Shown here piece by piece: positions 49,901 to 64,000 of a stretch of 64,000 bases of DNA. A program made the translations under genes and the position numbers. The stretch comes from Xylocopa sonorina. Taxonomy: Eukaryota; Arthropoda; Insecta; Hymenoptera; Apidae. The notes under the pieces were generated by a model. That model did not search any database and was not told the origin of the DNA. It saw only the letters and a program-made list of their open reading frames with translations. Each line of letters begins with the position of its first letter. Position 1 is the first letter of the stretch. The stretch spans positions 4,863,501 through 4,927,500 of the forward strand of contig NC_135207.1 of assembly GCF_050948175.1 (NCBI RefSeq), given 5' to 3'.

Positions 49901-52900
49901 GCATTGGTACGTGAAATTCGAACGAACTCGAACTAGATTCGTATCTGTTCACCAAATTTCCCAGCCACGTGTCGATAATCAACAATGAAGCTTCTGCTTG
50001 TACCCTATTTTCGCTTCGACAGTCGTTTTTTATTAAACCTATTTCCTGTTTCGTAGCAGAGTTGATCGTAGATCGTCTCGCTCGTGAATCATGCTTTTCA
50101 CGGATCATTCCACCCTGTATTTCACTTGTGCCTCTATGAAAGCGGTACCAAGGGCCGCGCCACTTCGTCGCGGCTCATTTCTCTGCTACCAAACGCGATA
50201 CTTTAACGCGCTACCAACGGAATCGCCTTATCTATCATAGAAACTTACTTACTGGAGAAAGGTCTCGTCTCGCGAACGCGCGATTCATCTCAGATTCCTT
50301 AATAGATCGGTATTTTCCTTTGATTCAATCAACGACTCTGAAAGTTTCCTCGTCTCGAGGAAATATCCTCTCGCGTCTCCATGTTATTTTCCGCAGCTTA
50401 ACCCAGTAAATCTTCCAATTCTATGACCAGAAAAAAGTTAGAAATCGAAGGGAACAATAAAATCTGTATCTTGTCAAGCAAGAAGCGAATAAAAAAAAAG
50501 AATCATCGGATAATTCCGTATTCCAATCCTTGACTGAAATCCTTGAGATCGCGGTTTCTCGACGGATGTTAATTAATTCACGTCGTCAACATATCACGAG
50601 TACCCTCGCGAGTACCGCGACCACATCCGGCAATCGATGCGTCGAAGCCTGCTCGTGAAAAATTGATCGCGCGATGCCGCGTAACCTCTGCTCTCTGCCT
50701 TCATTCCTATTTCACGCGAATGCTTATTTCCGGCGAGGGTAACGCTTCCTATCAACCGACTGGAGCAAAGGACACGGAAATAAATCACACGTTGGTATAA
50801 TTTCGCGACATTCGATAAAAAAATTCGCGATTACTTTTTGCGAATCATTTCATTCTTCGTCCACTCTTCGAAGGAATCGTCCATCGAGCTTCGTCCTTGA
50901 GGCTGACGCGAGCCATTGTCCCTGGGGATCGCGACGAACAAGCCAAGTTGTTTGCTCTTGTGGTCAAAGGATCGACTTTTAATGAACATTCTAGCGGTAA
51001 TCATCGCAGGATAGATCGTCGAAGAAATTGCAGGATTGGAACTGGACGTTGTTTAGATTCTAATTAAAACGTGGATTAACGTCGGGGCAACAAGATGAAT
51101 GAGACTCATCAAAGTCGTTTGATTAATCGCGCCAGTTCAGTCTGGTCTCTCTGGAGTCTTTTTCTGGCCAGATGAAAAATCCTCTGACCTTTCCCTCGAG
51201 TGGCCGCTTTTCCGTTTCTCCGTGCTCGTTCGAGTTTACACTTCTAGTTACTAATCAGGCTCTGTCTAATTAGAAACGTCTTGCGCGAAGTAGCAAGTTC
51301 TGCGGCCAACAGCTTGAGAATTTACCATTCTGCCTAAAACTCTTGCGAGACAAACGAAAGTTTCAACGTCCTTTTGGTAATTATTCGCCACTGCATATAT
51401 TTAGCATCGTAGAAACAATTGTGTAGGAAGTATCGTTTGATGTATCATAGTCTCACGTCGATTGAGCGTCCTTTTCAGGATTACTCGTAGCAGTCGCGTT
51501 TCTAAGCCGTTCGAAAAGACCACCAATTCATCCCCCATACACTATACGTATCCTGCGTGCTCATTTCGCCCCCGTAAATTAGAATCTGCTGCGATCTCTG
51601 GCAATTAACGCGATCAGATTCACCAGGAGGCGGTTGGAAATACGAATCCTGTCTGTTTCACGGTTTAATCGCGCGTCTAATTACGAGGAGGACGATCGAT
51701 GTTCGAACAGGGAATTAAAATAACGCGTAAAAAACGAAAGAAACTTCGCAAGAGAAAATCTCGCAGCGTTCTCGAGCCCATTCAAGTCCTTCGATGCTTC
51801 TGCGAACGAGTGCAGAACGCGTTCTGATTTCTCAACGACGAAGATACAAACTCGCGAAATTCCCAAGTGACGAACGTTTCGTTATCAATCCTCGTTAAAG
51901 TACAGCGGCGCGCGAAATTGCCTGGTCGAAACAATCAGCGTCCAGGGTGATCAGCGTAAAAGAGAGTCTGTCCCGTTAATGAAATCAAGGGAATCTCGTG
52001 GCTGGATGGTGCACGCGCGTACATCGGCTGTATCAGAGTCCATCTGTCGCGCGTTAATATCGAGCGGCGATAAATCGTCGCGAGCGCATCGACGCGTCGT
52101 CATTAATTTCGACGGTAGCGAAACGGTCCGCGGGACTTCCGTTCCGCGTGATACCCGACGTCCGTGCCCGGCGAAATCAATTAAAACGGTGCACGGCAGC
52201 CAGGCGAAAAATCCGATGAAATATTGTCCGTGTCGTGGCCTCGCGATCGTATCAGAGGCGAAGAAGGCAATAATGTATCGAACGCTTTGCATGCACGGAA
52301 ATAATAACGAGACCAAAGCGAAACTCGTGCGTGGAGAACTATCGAGACACGAGGGTGTGGAAACGCGCTGGTTCGACTGCTTCGAGGATACAACTGTTCA
52401 GAAATACCTACGTTTCGCACGCGAAGGCGAGGAAGACGTGTATATACGAGTGTGTAGAATGCGTAGAGACCGAGAAACAGAGATTACGCAACGGAAGTAC
52501 GAAGAAACATTTCGGATATTCTAAAGCGAGAGACTGCATCTGCGGAGATGTAAATAGAAATATTTCAGATCGTTGGGATCATCAAAGACTTCCATGTTCT
52601 CGCGTATGTACATTTAAATTGATGCATGATTTTCTCGCGAGAAAAGGAGTATAATCAGGGGGATTGTTATCGCTGATCCCAAGGGAAGCCAGAAGAATCG
52701 TTTCGCGAGATCGAACGGTTTCAACTTCGCCAGGTTCATCCCCCGTCTTATCGATGACACCGGACGAGTACATCGCGCTCCCCTTTTTCTACCAATTCCC
52801 TCTACATTCGCACCATTTTTCATTTCCGTGTATAGTCCCGGGTAAACGCAAGAAGAATTACGGTCTTCCACCGCGACAAATTGTTCCTGCTCGCAGAGAG

Positions 52901-55900
52901 GGAATCCCAAAAAAGGGGGCATGTTTCATATATTCGAGGGCTCATGGATAATCAACTGAGCTCTTTCTTCTCGAAATACTCTCCATTTATACCTCATACA
53001 TTTTAAGATTCCAATTTCGTTCCATGCAAAGTTACTCGAAAGATTTCAATCACTTAAGAAACCACCCCTTAATTCGTTGATACTATTTGCTTAGAAATTA
53101 ATGTGTTTCAAGATCGCAGTTAGTGGCGCAGGCTCGTTAGACGGTTCGCTAGATCGCGGTTTCCGCTAGAGCAACACGTCAAATTGATGAAATTTAGAGA
53201 TTGCAATTTACCGAGGGACCACCTTCGCAACCCCCTGGATTCGCCAGGGCGCGAGTCTCGTCTCTGCGTGGATTTCTAATTAAGAAACGCGTTTCAAATT
53301 GGCCGCCCTGTAAATGTCCGAGCGTCTCACGCGTCACGTTTAATTAGCTCTGTAATTACTGCGCTGACGAACCTGGGTATAAACGAGATCCTCGTTTCCG
53401 TCGCGGCGGAAGCGTTCTCCAGTTGGTTCGAGGCGATAGACACGCCGAAGAACGCGTGCGAGTAACAACAAAGCGGTTCTTCGACTACTTCGTCACTGAT
53501 GTTTCTGCTGTAATTACTTTTCTGTTCGACATCGTTCAGATAAGAGTCGAAACTTGATTCGCGAGATCGTTTCCAGGCGTTGGAACTTTGATTAATACTA
53601 CGCAATCGTAATTTCATGGAGTAGAGGGTCGCGAGAGACAACGATTAAGAACAATGGTTCGAGGGTTGATCGAGGGTGGCGTAACTGCCAAAATGATCTT
53701 ACGTTCGCGAAGAATCGACTGCGAGAGAGGAGCGATTTAAAGTCGAAGATAAAAGTCCTGATTCACGGGTGACAGGGACTTCGATGTGTCTTTACGAAGG
53801 ACGCTCGAAAATTGATAAAAAGCGGGCGATACCTCTCAGCGAAGTAAGTTCAGCGAAGCAGTAAACTAAATCGAGAATCCCTGGCAAACTTTCAACCGCG
53901 TTATCCTTCGAGCATTTGAAACGAGGAAGTATTCGTCGCGAACAGTATTAGATAACTCGCGAGCATTTCGATCTAATCAAACACGGATGCTTCTGGAGTG
54001 GTTTCTGCGTTTGAACTTAATCGTTCCTCGATGGAGCGCGATGCGAGACGATACACATGTCGTGATTCTCGCGTGAGATGATCTCTCGTTGCGAGATGTG
54101 AGAGACGTGATGAGAAAGTGGTGAAATAATGCAGCAGAGATTGCGGTGGTTTGGCGAAGATGCGACGAAACATGGGACGCGTTATCACGGGCAAAGTGCA
54201 TCGGCCGTTCCTCCGCGTCGGTGTGGGACGGTGGTGCTTGGACTTGGTTGATTGGGCATCAAACGATGGGAGCGAGATACGGATGTAATTTGTTAACGGG
54301 CCTGCGCGGAAAATAATACGACTCGATAACGAGATATGACACACACCACGCAGAGCAGGTTGCTAAGGCCAATGACAGCGTTTCGTGTCGCGATGCATTA
54401 TTTTATCGCTAACCTCGTGTTCGTTCGTAAATTAATCCATCGTGCATGCACGCAGCTCTTTTCATTGCTAGAAAATGAAAGCTGAACGCATGACAGCGAT
54501 GTCGATCGAGAAATTCAACGTGAAGAATCCACTGAGCGAATTACAAAAATGGTAACGAAGGGAGAACCCTCTACTTTATACGCAGTTCGAAGAATAAGTT
54601 ACAGTTTACTGGTTCGAAGCTGTTTATACAGAAAGTTTCCGTGTTCTTCGATTCTTCTGCGGAATCCTATTGAAAGATTACATTCGTTAATTAAGCTCCT
54701 TACTTTCGAAATGAGATGAGCGAGGCAAACACGAAGGCTGGCTATACAATAAAAAGTACCAAGCAAAACGTTCAATTCAATGGAATTCATCTTTCTCCGT
54801 TCTTTTTTTTTATTGATGTATTTCGATTCTGAATAAAATCCTCTGTTAAACGAGTCAGAAAAGAATCGTTCGTCACAGTTAGTCGTAATTAAACATTTAT
54901 ACGCATCACGTTATCTATATATATAGGTTCGTTATTTCTCTCCGCGTTGTATTCGCCGTGAAAGGAGATTCACTTCCTATTTCATTCGTTTATGGCTAAT
55001 ACCACGAGATACCACGATGAAGGTTATCATTTACTATTAATAATTGGCTCGCGCGAAACGCAAGGCAAACTGACGGACGAAACAAATTTTTCACTCGAGT
55101 CATGTCGACAGTTTCACCGCGGTTCTATATCAAAGCGTCATTAGTCGTCACGCTCGAGAGCGCAGGGTTTTAATGACGACCTGGCGATGAACAGTGCAAT
55201 TTAACCGCGCGTGAAACAGCGTCGCATTAATTGACGTTCAGTTTCACGGGTCCGCGGTGAACGATGCTGGATTTGTTGCGCGCCGAAATCCGTCGTTTCG
55301 CAGCACAGTTTCGCGAGTTTTACGCAGCCGTTGGAAGCTCACCCGCGAAAAGGAGATCGCTCCTTGGCGAAGAGAGATTTTGCGGCACAAAGAGCCACCC
55401 CACGCTCGAACCGTGAATATAAAATCGCGGACAAAGTTATGAGCCGCGGCTTGACAAAATTGCAGTCCGTTGCGTTTATTTACAAAGGAGAAACGGGGAT
55501 GAAAAGTGGGCCCCGTTAAATTCCGTGGACCCCGTTGGAAGCGGTATTTCTCGAGTTAATATCGCACTCCTTCTTGATCCCTTTGGTCGATTTTCGTTTC
55601 GCGAACTTCGCTCAGAGAGTTCACCCTTTTTTATTTCTCTTCTAATTAATGCAATCCGAGCGTCGCTCGAGGGAAGGTCTCAGCTGAGACCGTCTCTGCG
55701 CGGCAAAAGATTGAAGGGCGTTCAAAGATCGGCCGGAAATGCAAATTGTCTCCGTTGGAGCGGCGACGCGCAAGGGACGCGATGCAATTTTATGGAACAC
55801 GGACGGGTTAATAAAATTTACCAGGTTACATTGTTTCTTTCCTGGCGTAGGCCGCCACGCGGGCGGGTTTTCCGCGAGGACAAGCCAAAATTGTTGGAGT

Positions 55901-58900
55901 TGGAATAAAATTTATAACAACCACCCGCAGACCGTGAACATCCGCGTACTTCGTGAAGCTGTCTCGGGAATATGAAATTTTACGATCGACTGTTTTACAA
56001 AAATTTGCTTACGCTCGAAGACTGCGTACAAAACGACGTCCTGGTTTTTTGCGAATTTTCATGTTTTTTGCGCGCGAGAACAGCATGGGAACCGCAGCAC
56101 TTTTACCAATGATATTTCATCAGAAAAATGTGGAGATAAATTGAAAATTCCTGCCGATCGATTTCATTGGGGGTCCTGTCAAAGTGTCAGGCGATAATCG
56201 CGATGTTTTGCGAGCAGACACGACGCCAGGGACCAGCCAGAATTTCGATAGTACAACATTTTCGTGACCGATGCAATAACGTTATTGGAAACGTATACGT
56301 ACTCGATTCGAGGGAAGGTGATCGTTTTCCACGGGTAATCTAACGCGCGTCGTAAAAATTCGCGAAGCTGCGGCGGCGATTTGTCGGCAGAAATCGTATC
56401 TTAAAACGTGATGAGATCGCGCGGCTCGATCTCACGCGAGCATCCATTTATCGCGCGGCAAAGAAAATGTACTTTAGCGCTGAAATCTGAACTTAAGAGC
56501 TCAGGAATTGGATTAATAATTACTGTTAAAAAGAGGTGTCCACGTTTTTACCACGCTACAAATCATTTTTCTACATCGATTTCTATTTTATTCTTCTATT
56601 CTGTGATCAGAGATGCATCGTCGAAGCTAAGCTCTTCTAAAGAAAATATTTTCTTCTAAAGAATTCTTCTAAGAGAAATATCGATAAAAATTTGAACAGA
56701 AGAAGCTTCTCGTTCAGAAATTAGTAAAAAAATGCCGCTGGTGGTACAGCTTAAAGATAGGTTCCCCTAAAATTACTGGCGCAATAGATAAGGTTTACCA
56801 TTACGTGTTTCCATCGATAACAAGAGTACAAAAAAGAAATAAACGACGGGATGGCATAAATTGCTTGTACTTCCGGGTCAGATTGGATTATAAAGGGGCG
56901 ATACATTCATTTTCGCGGTGTTGTACTTCGTTATGGTATAATCTATACCATTATAGGAGAACGAATAGGATGATGTTTCAGGCTGAATATATGAAAGCTT
57001 CAGCTGCCAGTGTAATTAGAATTAATTTCATTTTTTAAATATATTCCCGCCACTATATTCAAAATTCTCTACTCTGGAACGTTCAACGAAGAAATGTTTA
57101 CTCACATTTTTCCAACAACTTCCTCCGAGTCCTCGCTTTAGATTTTGGTTTCCTCTCTTCCTCCAGTTCTTTCCTGTCGTCGTGCAATTCTATGGTCGCG
57201 CTCGAGCCTGTTTTCTTTCAACTTTTCTGTGCTGCACGAGCGAGAATTCGAACGTTAACGTCACTCACACCATTCGTAGCACTCGTAGGATTCTCTCGCG
57301 GGATCGATCGATCTCCGATAATCGATGATCGAGTGGTTCACGCGATAATCGCGCTCGCAAGACCCACTGTAACCTTTCCTGGCGGATTTCGATTGGTCAG
57401 ACCGGGACCCGTGACGCGCGAAACCGCGTTTTAAATTTGAAACAGTGAGAAGTGACCAGCAGGTAGAAATCGCTGTCCAGTGTCCTCGTTCTCTCGTAGA
57501 ACGAAGTGCGAGCAATCGAATTCTCGAGTGAGACACGAATCCGCGAGCGAAACTTGAATGGTTCCATTAAGAATCGAGTGGCTCATCGTATCGGTTCGAG
57601 GGAGGATTAATCGACGCTGACCATGTGAGTTTCGATTCTAATATCTCAACTTGAACGAGTTCGTGGATCGTTCTGTGCGGATAAATCATAAGATCAGAAT
57701 CGTCGCGAGTGAAACGCGTGTAATATATAAAATATGATTATACGAAACAAGTGATCTTCAGCGTTGGTTTTTGAGTAAGATTAATCGTAAGATGTCACCG
57801 CGAAACTGTAACATCTGTGCGATCTACTCAACGAATTTGAATCGCACACTCTCCCTTACGTTTCGCGCGCAATTCGCGGATTCGATTATCGCGTTATGCT
57901 TCCAATCGTCGAGCGCGAACATCGCTTAGTCAATTTCACTCCAATCTACGGATGGTTTCGCGTAACGATGTTTCTCAATCGATCGTGATTACTCGTCTCA
58001 TCCTTTTCAACACCATAATCAAACTATTGTCGCGGACGCACAGTCTAAGGAGATCGACGTGCAAATAAATCGCAGTCTAGAACCTCTGAGAAGAAAACGA
58101 AGATCGTTCTGTAAGAAGTCTTCACTGCAAATTAACGCGAATCTCACACACGTCGTTGCCAATGTTATTACATAATACACGATTCTAAAATTTATGCTTC
58201 GAAGAGTACTCTATCGTTGTGCACTTTTTCGATCGAGTCACTTGTGGAAGCAGAAGTTCGCGTGAGTTGAATGAATTTTTCCGGTTACTTTGCGATCCTC
58301 TCGCGATCACAGAATCGATGAAGGAATAATTTCTGTCGATCGCGATGCATTTGTGTTACAGTGTCACCAAAGGATAGTTCAGCAAATACGTATCCTCGCG
58401 GTTTGGCCGCGTGGATCATACTGAAGGCACGACGGCTCCGGTAGAGCAAGCGTTGCCTTATGCCAAGGGAAGGGAGAAGGACCGAGAGAGGGACCGCTTC
58501 GCGCTCCAACACCATGTTCGTCGATCGAGCTTCCTGGGACGCTTCTACCCCCTGTGATCGAAGCTTCACTCCACGGGTACCTGCAAAAATTAAGAAATTA
58601 ATCGCGTTGCATGCTTATCTACTTTTGCTTATATATTTATTGTAAACACACGTTGAATAAACAGTAAAGTTTATCTAAAGATGAAGATAAAATGTATATC
58701 CTGTGCCTCCTGTATACTCCTTTTTTTTTTTGTATAAATGTTCTTTCTCATATGGATGATTCTTATTGGTAATAACGCAATATGCGGTATTGGTTAACGT
58801 TAATTACTCGATATGCTTCGAAATTTGTGTGGCCATAAATTCATATCGATTGCAATGAAGTATTGTTTGTAATTAATATTGCAATTACACTTGTCACCCT

Positions 58901-61900
58901 GCGGTTAGATGAATATATGGTAATGTCGCTGATTTATGCAGGATGGACGGGAGGTATATCCTCAGAACTTTGTGATTATTAATTGACGAGCAATCGGAGT
59001 CCCCCTCGTTTCATGCAGATTTCTTCTTTGCGGTCGAAGAAGTTAAAGATTCTTCTGGTCACCGAAATCTTGTTTCTTCTGAATATTCTCCGGCTATTCT
59101 CGTTTCTTCTGAATATTCCTCGACTATTCTCGCGTTTAATTATTCAATGATCTCTTCGTTTCTACCACTTACGGTCTGCGTCGTTTCTTTCTAGCTAAAA
59201 GAAGGAAGGGCGGCGGGAAATGTTGTCGACGTTAATAATTCGCGAATTGATATTCTTGGCGAAAGTCACGTTCCATATTAAGTTGAACAACGGCACGAAA
59301 TCCGGCCGTTGGATAAGCAGCGCATCCAATAACCGAGCTATCGAAAATTCCTGCCAGCACCAAATAATAAATTTCGTTCCCCATCGAGGAACTTGGAAAT
59401 TCGCGTGGCTCGCTGGATACCACCAGAGATCTAATGGAATACGAACGGCGGCGGGACGATGTTACGCGTTATAAGAACGGATTACATTGGAAGAATATCG
59501 TCGATCGAATCGAACATGATCGTTACGCGAGATTTAACGCGAGCCCCATCGCGCGACGCGACGCGGACAGAAGGAAGCGCGAAGATTTTCATTTTCGTAA
59601 CCTGCAGCTCGAATCGCTGGAAAATAGAACGAGTTCCACTCTGGGTTTCACCGACCGTTTCTTTTTGAAAAAAAAGTTTGGCTGTTAAGTGAAAAGTCTG
59701 CGCTTACCATTTCCCTCCGTATCGCATTACGAATTTTACGTTCGGTTTTTACCCCGAAATGGGGTAAGTTAATTCTTCCAATGGCTTCCAGTGGTACTAA
59801 CGAGTTCCTTCCGCGGGATTCGGACTGTTTGTTCACTTAATTAACGTCCTCTCTGGTATTCGAGTTAAGGGTTGTTTTTAAATACCCTTCTCTTCGTTCA
59901 CGAGCGTTGATATCGTTCTTTTCACTTGGTATTTTAAATCGATGCTACAATTTCGCGAGCAGGAGGCAAACAGTGAAACGCGTGGCTTGTTGTATGGACG
60001 CGGAAATTAATTTCCATTTGATTTCGCATCTCGTGTCACCCGCATTCTGTATTCATACGTTGCTCCCGATGAAATCCATTGAAAATTCGACCCTTCGATA
60101 ATGAAATGAGCATTCCGCGTGCATAAAACGCACGGAAGTAATCGTTTAGCGGGCACTCGGTGTCTTTTGACTCGCTTGTTCTCCGGTAACGATCGGAATC
60201 GCTGGATTTCGCGTTTCAGCTTTGTCAAACGGGGAAATAAATTCCGTCAGAACGCGAACGTTTCGGTCAACTCATTATTCGCGTCAAAAATTGCTGCTCT
60301 TTCTGCCTGACAAACGATGGTCTCGCGCGTGTCGTCGTTGCAACGCGCGGCTGAAAAAAGCTCGCGTTTTCGTTTCCTCTCTAACCGAACGAATCGATAT
60401 CCTCGATGTTCTTCCGGTTGTTTTAACGCCAGCCATTGTTCAATTAAAGAGTTTCTGCTGACGCTAGTTACGAAGTTTGGAGAAAGATTTGCGTTGAATT
60501 AAATAGAAGAAAAAAGTGCAACGAGTCGAACGAAAGGTTTCGCTCTTTTTGCTCGTATATTTTAATATGCATTATGTACGAGGTATCTCGACTTCTCTCA
60601 TTTTTTCTGTATCACGTACGGCGCGTGTAATTTTAGTTAAACGCAATTTTCCCAGCTTTTCAATATTCCGACAATGGACGAGCGAACGGACGCGTTCAAT
60701 TTGTAAATTGGAAAAATATATCGCAATAAGGCAGACGCGTTTCCTGTTTGGCTGTGTTTATTTAGTAACACCACTGACGACGTACCACCACTCACCAAAT
60801 GCATTTTTATGCATTTCCCAGAATTCAGGAACTCTGGGGACCTATATCACTCTAGTGCTACCGATTCCGTATAGAACTGTTGAAATAGGTTCTATCGCTT
60901 CGTAGGATATTAAATTTGTTAAAACTAGAGCCAAAACTGCAGACACTGCGTGTGCAAGCATTCAAACAAGTTCTAAATTTAAAGCTCTCGACAGACACCA
61001 CCTATCATTTACTATTTGCTTTAATATACAAACGTTTAAGCAAAATATCGAGGAAACAGTAGATAAGAAATGGTATCTGTATAAAGCTTTGCGCTCTTAT
61101 GTCGTTAATGATCCACACACACGATTGAGATACAGCGTTAAATAATAAAAAAAAAAAGAAGTAGAGTATTCGTTCGCATCTTCTAGTCTCACTGGCTTTG
61201 ATGGCTGAATCGAGCGCAATTTACAACCCCTTCGCTCTGAGATACAGAAGAAGAATTTCAAAAAGTATCTTAATCGACGTTCAACCCTTGGAAATTTATA
61301 GAGGGCAGACGGAAACCCGTGGTTTTTTGCACGATCGGTAATTCAGGGCGTGGAACGTGGAGTTCCATAAAACGAGTGATCAATTCCGTATCGCGTCGGT
61401 GGTAATACCCACACACTCGAGCTCGTAGTCGTATCGAGCAGTCGAAACTAAAATTTCACGTGTACGTTAAACAAACGAGATCGAACACCTATACACGTCC
61501 GAGAGAAAAGGCTCGTCTCGATCCAGCCGGGGGTGAAATTACCGTGCTGGTTCCCGTGGCCGCTGAAAAGTTCCGCGTTTAATCTAAAACGAGACACGAA
61601 CGTTCGTTGTGTAATTGAAACTGTCCAAAGGTCCCCCCTGGCAAGTTCCAGTAACTTTTTCTTCCCTTTCTTGCAAGATTGAAACTCCGAACACGCCTTG
61701 AGCAAAGAGAACGATAAGAAAGGGAGGAAAAAATTACCATCGATGCTGCTCCCGATTTAATTCAGAAGCGGAAGATACCAGTGCATTTTAATCAAACGCG
61801 TAATCAGATTCCTGTAATTCGATTTACCTTAAAACGAGACCTCTTAACTCGTAACTCTATCGCGCTACGAATAAAAACAGAATAGGAAACTAGTGTTACC

Positions 61901-64000
61901 CTCGAAGTTTCCACGGGGATGTTCGATGGAATTCGCGAAGTCCGCGACACGCGTCCAGTTGCATCGAGTTAACTTTCCATTGGAATCACTCTGTCCTGTT
62001 CGTATGTGTTCTCCTTGTTTCACGATCGTTATCGTCCTCCACCCTGCTTTTCCTTTTAAATCAGAAATTTCATGCAACTCTCGCGTTAACTCGTCGCCAG
62101 AGCGTCTCGTTACGCGCTTCCGGAACAGTAATGGGCTCCTCTTTCTGTAACTCTGTCGAGTATAACGATTTCCGGCGAACTTGCATCGTTTACTGATGCA
62201 GAGAGGTATTACGAATTCACATTGATCGTGCATTATATTTACGCTGACATAAAACAGAAGGAGAGTCCTTGATTAAGTAACGATCGGAGGTGTTTATTAA
62301 GGGCTATATTAAGGGATGTTGTAGGGTCACCAGAAACATTGTGTACGGGAGTTTGTGAAGCTATGCATTATTTTTAGCCAGATGGAAAGGTATTTGTGGA
62401 ACCAGAAAATATTTTTCTATTTTCTCCATCGATCGATATAAATCTTCGAATTATGGCTCGTGGATGCTTCTTTTCACCGTTATCGTAGAGTCTTTAATTA
62501 TTCTCTTTCATTTCTGACACGTTCTGCGTTATCGTTCGAGATACTCGACGGGGGAGGAGCATTTAAACGGGAGCATCGATTTCACCCCTTCGTCGAATCA
62601 GCCAGGTTTCATTTTAAGCGCGACGACCCTGCAGGAGTTTCAGTAAAAGCGCTCGAAATATAAAAGGGTGGCTTAAATTTGGAGCGAGTTTAATTAGGAA
62701 TCAACCGGCGGGGACGAGATGATTAAGCTTTCGCGGGAAATTGGAAAGGCTTCTCGGTCCCTCCAGCTGGCGACTCAATTAAATAAGAAATTCCATTCTT
62801 CCTGGCTCGCTAGCGGATGGTCGATTACGGGACTCACCTGAAAAATACAGCGAACGCGCGGGCACATCCGATATACAAGATTTATTAAATTATTACAGCT
62901 ATTATTATATGAGAATACACAATTTTTACATGTACATTATTATATATTATATATTTCGCTATTTACTGCCTTCATCCGTCCCCTTATGCTTCCAGTCCTC
63001 CCTTTTATACACACTCGCAACTCGACGTGTTCTTCTCTCCCGCGTTCCTCCCTTCTCGCGCGCCACTTCCTTCTGCGTAAAAAAACTAATAACGCTAAGA
63101 ATAATCATCGGAGCGAATTATCGAGCGTGCACGCTCGTTCCTGTCGAATAAATTAAACGCCATTTACGCGTATGAAAGGCGCTGTAATTTGTGCCGCGTC
63201 GATCATCACTCGCCAAGACAGTACGCGTGTGACATCGAATACTTCGAATCATACGCGTACCTAATACTTACTCTTACTGCTCGAATCCATTTCTAACTCA
63301 ACCAACTGTTCTACTCTCGATGGTTGCGATCGTAACTCTTCTGTACGCCGTGTACGATTCTCATCTTGAATGCGTAAGGTCCATCGACAGCGATTTCGCG
63401 ATTTGCAACGCGTTCAACTTGTTCGATACGATAAAGGCGAAAGAAAGAGGTGACAAGTGACGACGTGCTCGATACAAAACACGATTCGCGGCGATACAGG
63501 TGTTAAAATCGGGCTTTCGTTTTCCTCTTAACATATCGAATGCCATTCTAAAATACTCGACGCGCTAGACGCTGGTTAAAATGACGGTGTGTCACGCCAG
63601 GCCTGTCCAAGCGGGATCCTCGTGAGCGTGAACCGTGGAGACAGGGCCAACGGCGAAAAAAAGCGGTAAAGTAATTCGAACTGTGTCGTTGCACGCGATG
63701 TAGCTTCGCTGTTCGTCGTTCCTCTCGCTTACGAGAGTCGCTGGTACGAGCGACAGCCTGGACAGGCCCGTGATACGCTTTTAAACAGCACCCGTTATTG
63801 ACTCTGAAGCAACAGTGTAACGCTGCGATTATTTTGTGCAGTGCGATTATCTCTTCCTTCGTCCTTCTCCTCTTCTCTTCCGCTTGTTCAGCAGCACGAG
63901 CAATCCCTTGATCGATCATTCGACTCTTCTCCCCTTTTCTTTACAATATGATACAAAAAATACTGGCGTTGCCCTCGCTCGCGCGCGTATCTTGCAAGCC
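46973..64000. other. 17 kb without a recognised gene, upstream of 5-HT2
   Basis: It likely contains the 5-HT2 promoter and possibly 5' UTR exons. The longest open frame (46,943-47,761, plus strand) overlaps the receptor's first exon in antisense and has the composition of stop-poor CpG-rich DNA. Exon-like islands with plausible splice sites were seen at 57,111-57,220 and 58,361-58,578 but cannot be tied to a protein. A 30-bp tandem duplication is at 59,071-59,130. Confidence 0.45.
59071..59130. repeat. 30-bp tandem duplication
   Basis: Two adjacent 30-bp copies, each containing GTTTCTTCTGAATATTC and ending CTATTCT, start at 59,071 and 59,101 and differ at about four bases. Confidence 0.9.

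Noticed and set aside
62833..62870. Minus-strand ATG followed by ten codons and a CAG|GTGAGT donor
   Set aside because: The splice site is good, but the upstream sequence is AT-rich with an AATAAA just before the ATG. A ten-codon start exon with no partner exon cannot be supported.
63548..63919. Minus-strand frame beginning MIDQGIARAAEQAEEK near the right edge
   Set aside because: The first 35 residues look helical, but the rest degenerates to R/H-rich sequence. No family was recognised and it cannot be extended past the window.

Overview
The window is animal nuclear DNA, most likely from a hymenopteran insect and probably a bee. The reasons are short exons with GT-AG introns, a microRNA-7 hairpin inside an hnRNP K gene, an insect-type 5-HT2 serotonin receptor, and a base composition rich in CpG (runs such as TCGCGA are common) with AT-rich intergenic DNA. 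The order is inferred from composition and gene content; no species-diagnostic sequence was recognised. No viral, prokaryotic, CRISPR or transposase-bearing element was found.

Layout, left to right. (1) 1-12,260: mostly non-coding DNA holding one complete minus-strand cytochrome b5 gene (4470-4853) and an 81-bp tandem repeat (10,388-10,630). (2) 12,312-12,881: a second, two-exon cytochrome b5 gene on the same strand. (3) 16,551-24,000: the 3' part of an hnRNP K (Drosophila bancal) gene on the plus strand: the C-terminal half of KH2, a glycine/RGG-rich linker, KH3 and a short terminal exon, followed by a probable long 3' UTR. Its last intron carries the mir-7 hairpin. The first exons (N-terminus, KH1 and the KH2 GXXG loop) were not found; if they lie upstream of base 1, both cytochrome b5 genes are nested in an hnRNP K intron. 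(4) 25,395-46,972: a complete seven-exon 5-HT2-class serotonin receptor on the minus strand, with a 16.4-kb second intron. It ends tail to tail with hnRNP K, with a gap of roughly 0.75 kb between candidate poly(A) signals. (5) 46,973-64,000: 17 kb with no recognisable gene, probably holding the upstream promoter or 5' UTR exons of the receptor gene.

The genes do not form a pathway: two membrane-anchored haem electron carriers, an RNA-binding protein hosting a microRNA, and a neuromodulator receptor. The most informative observation is the mir-7/hnRNP K host arrangement, together with a possible alternative 3' end of the host transcript that brackets the hairpin. All coding models were joined by hand at visible GT-AG sites and are phase-consistent across every junction.
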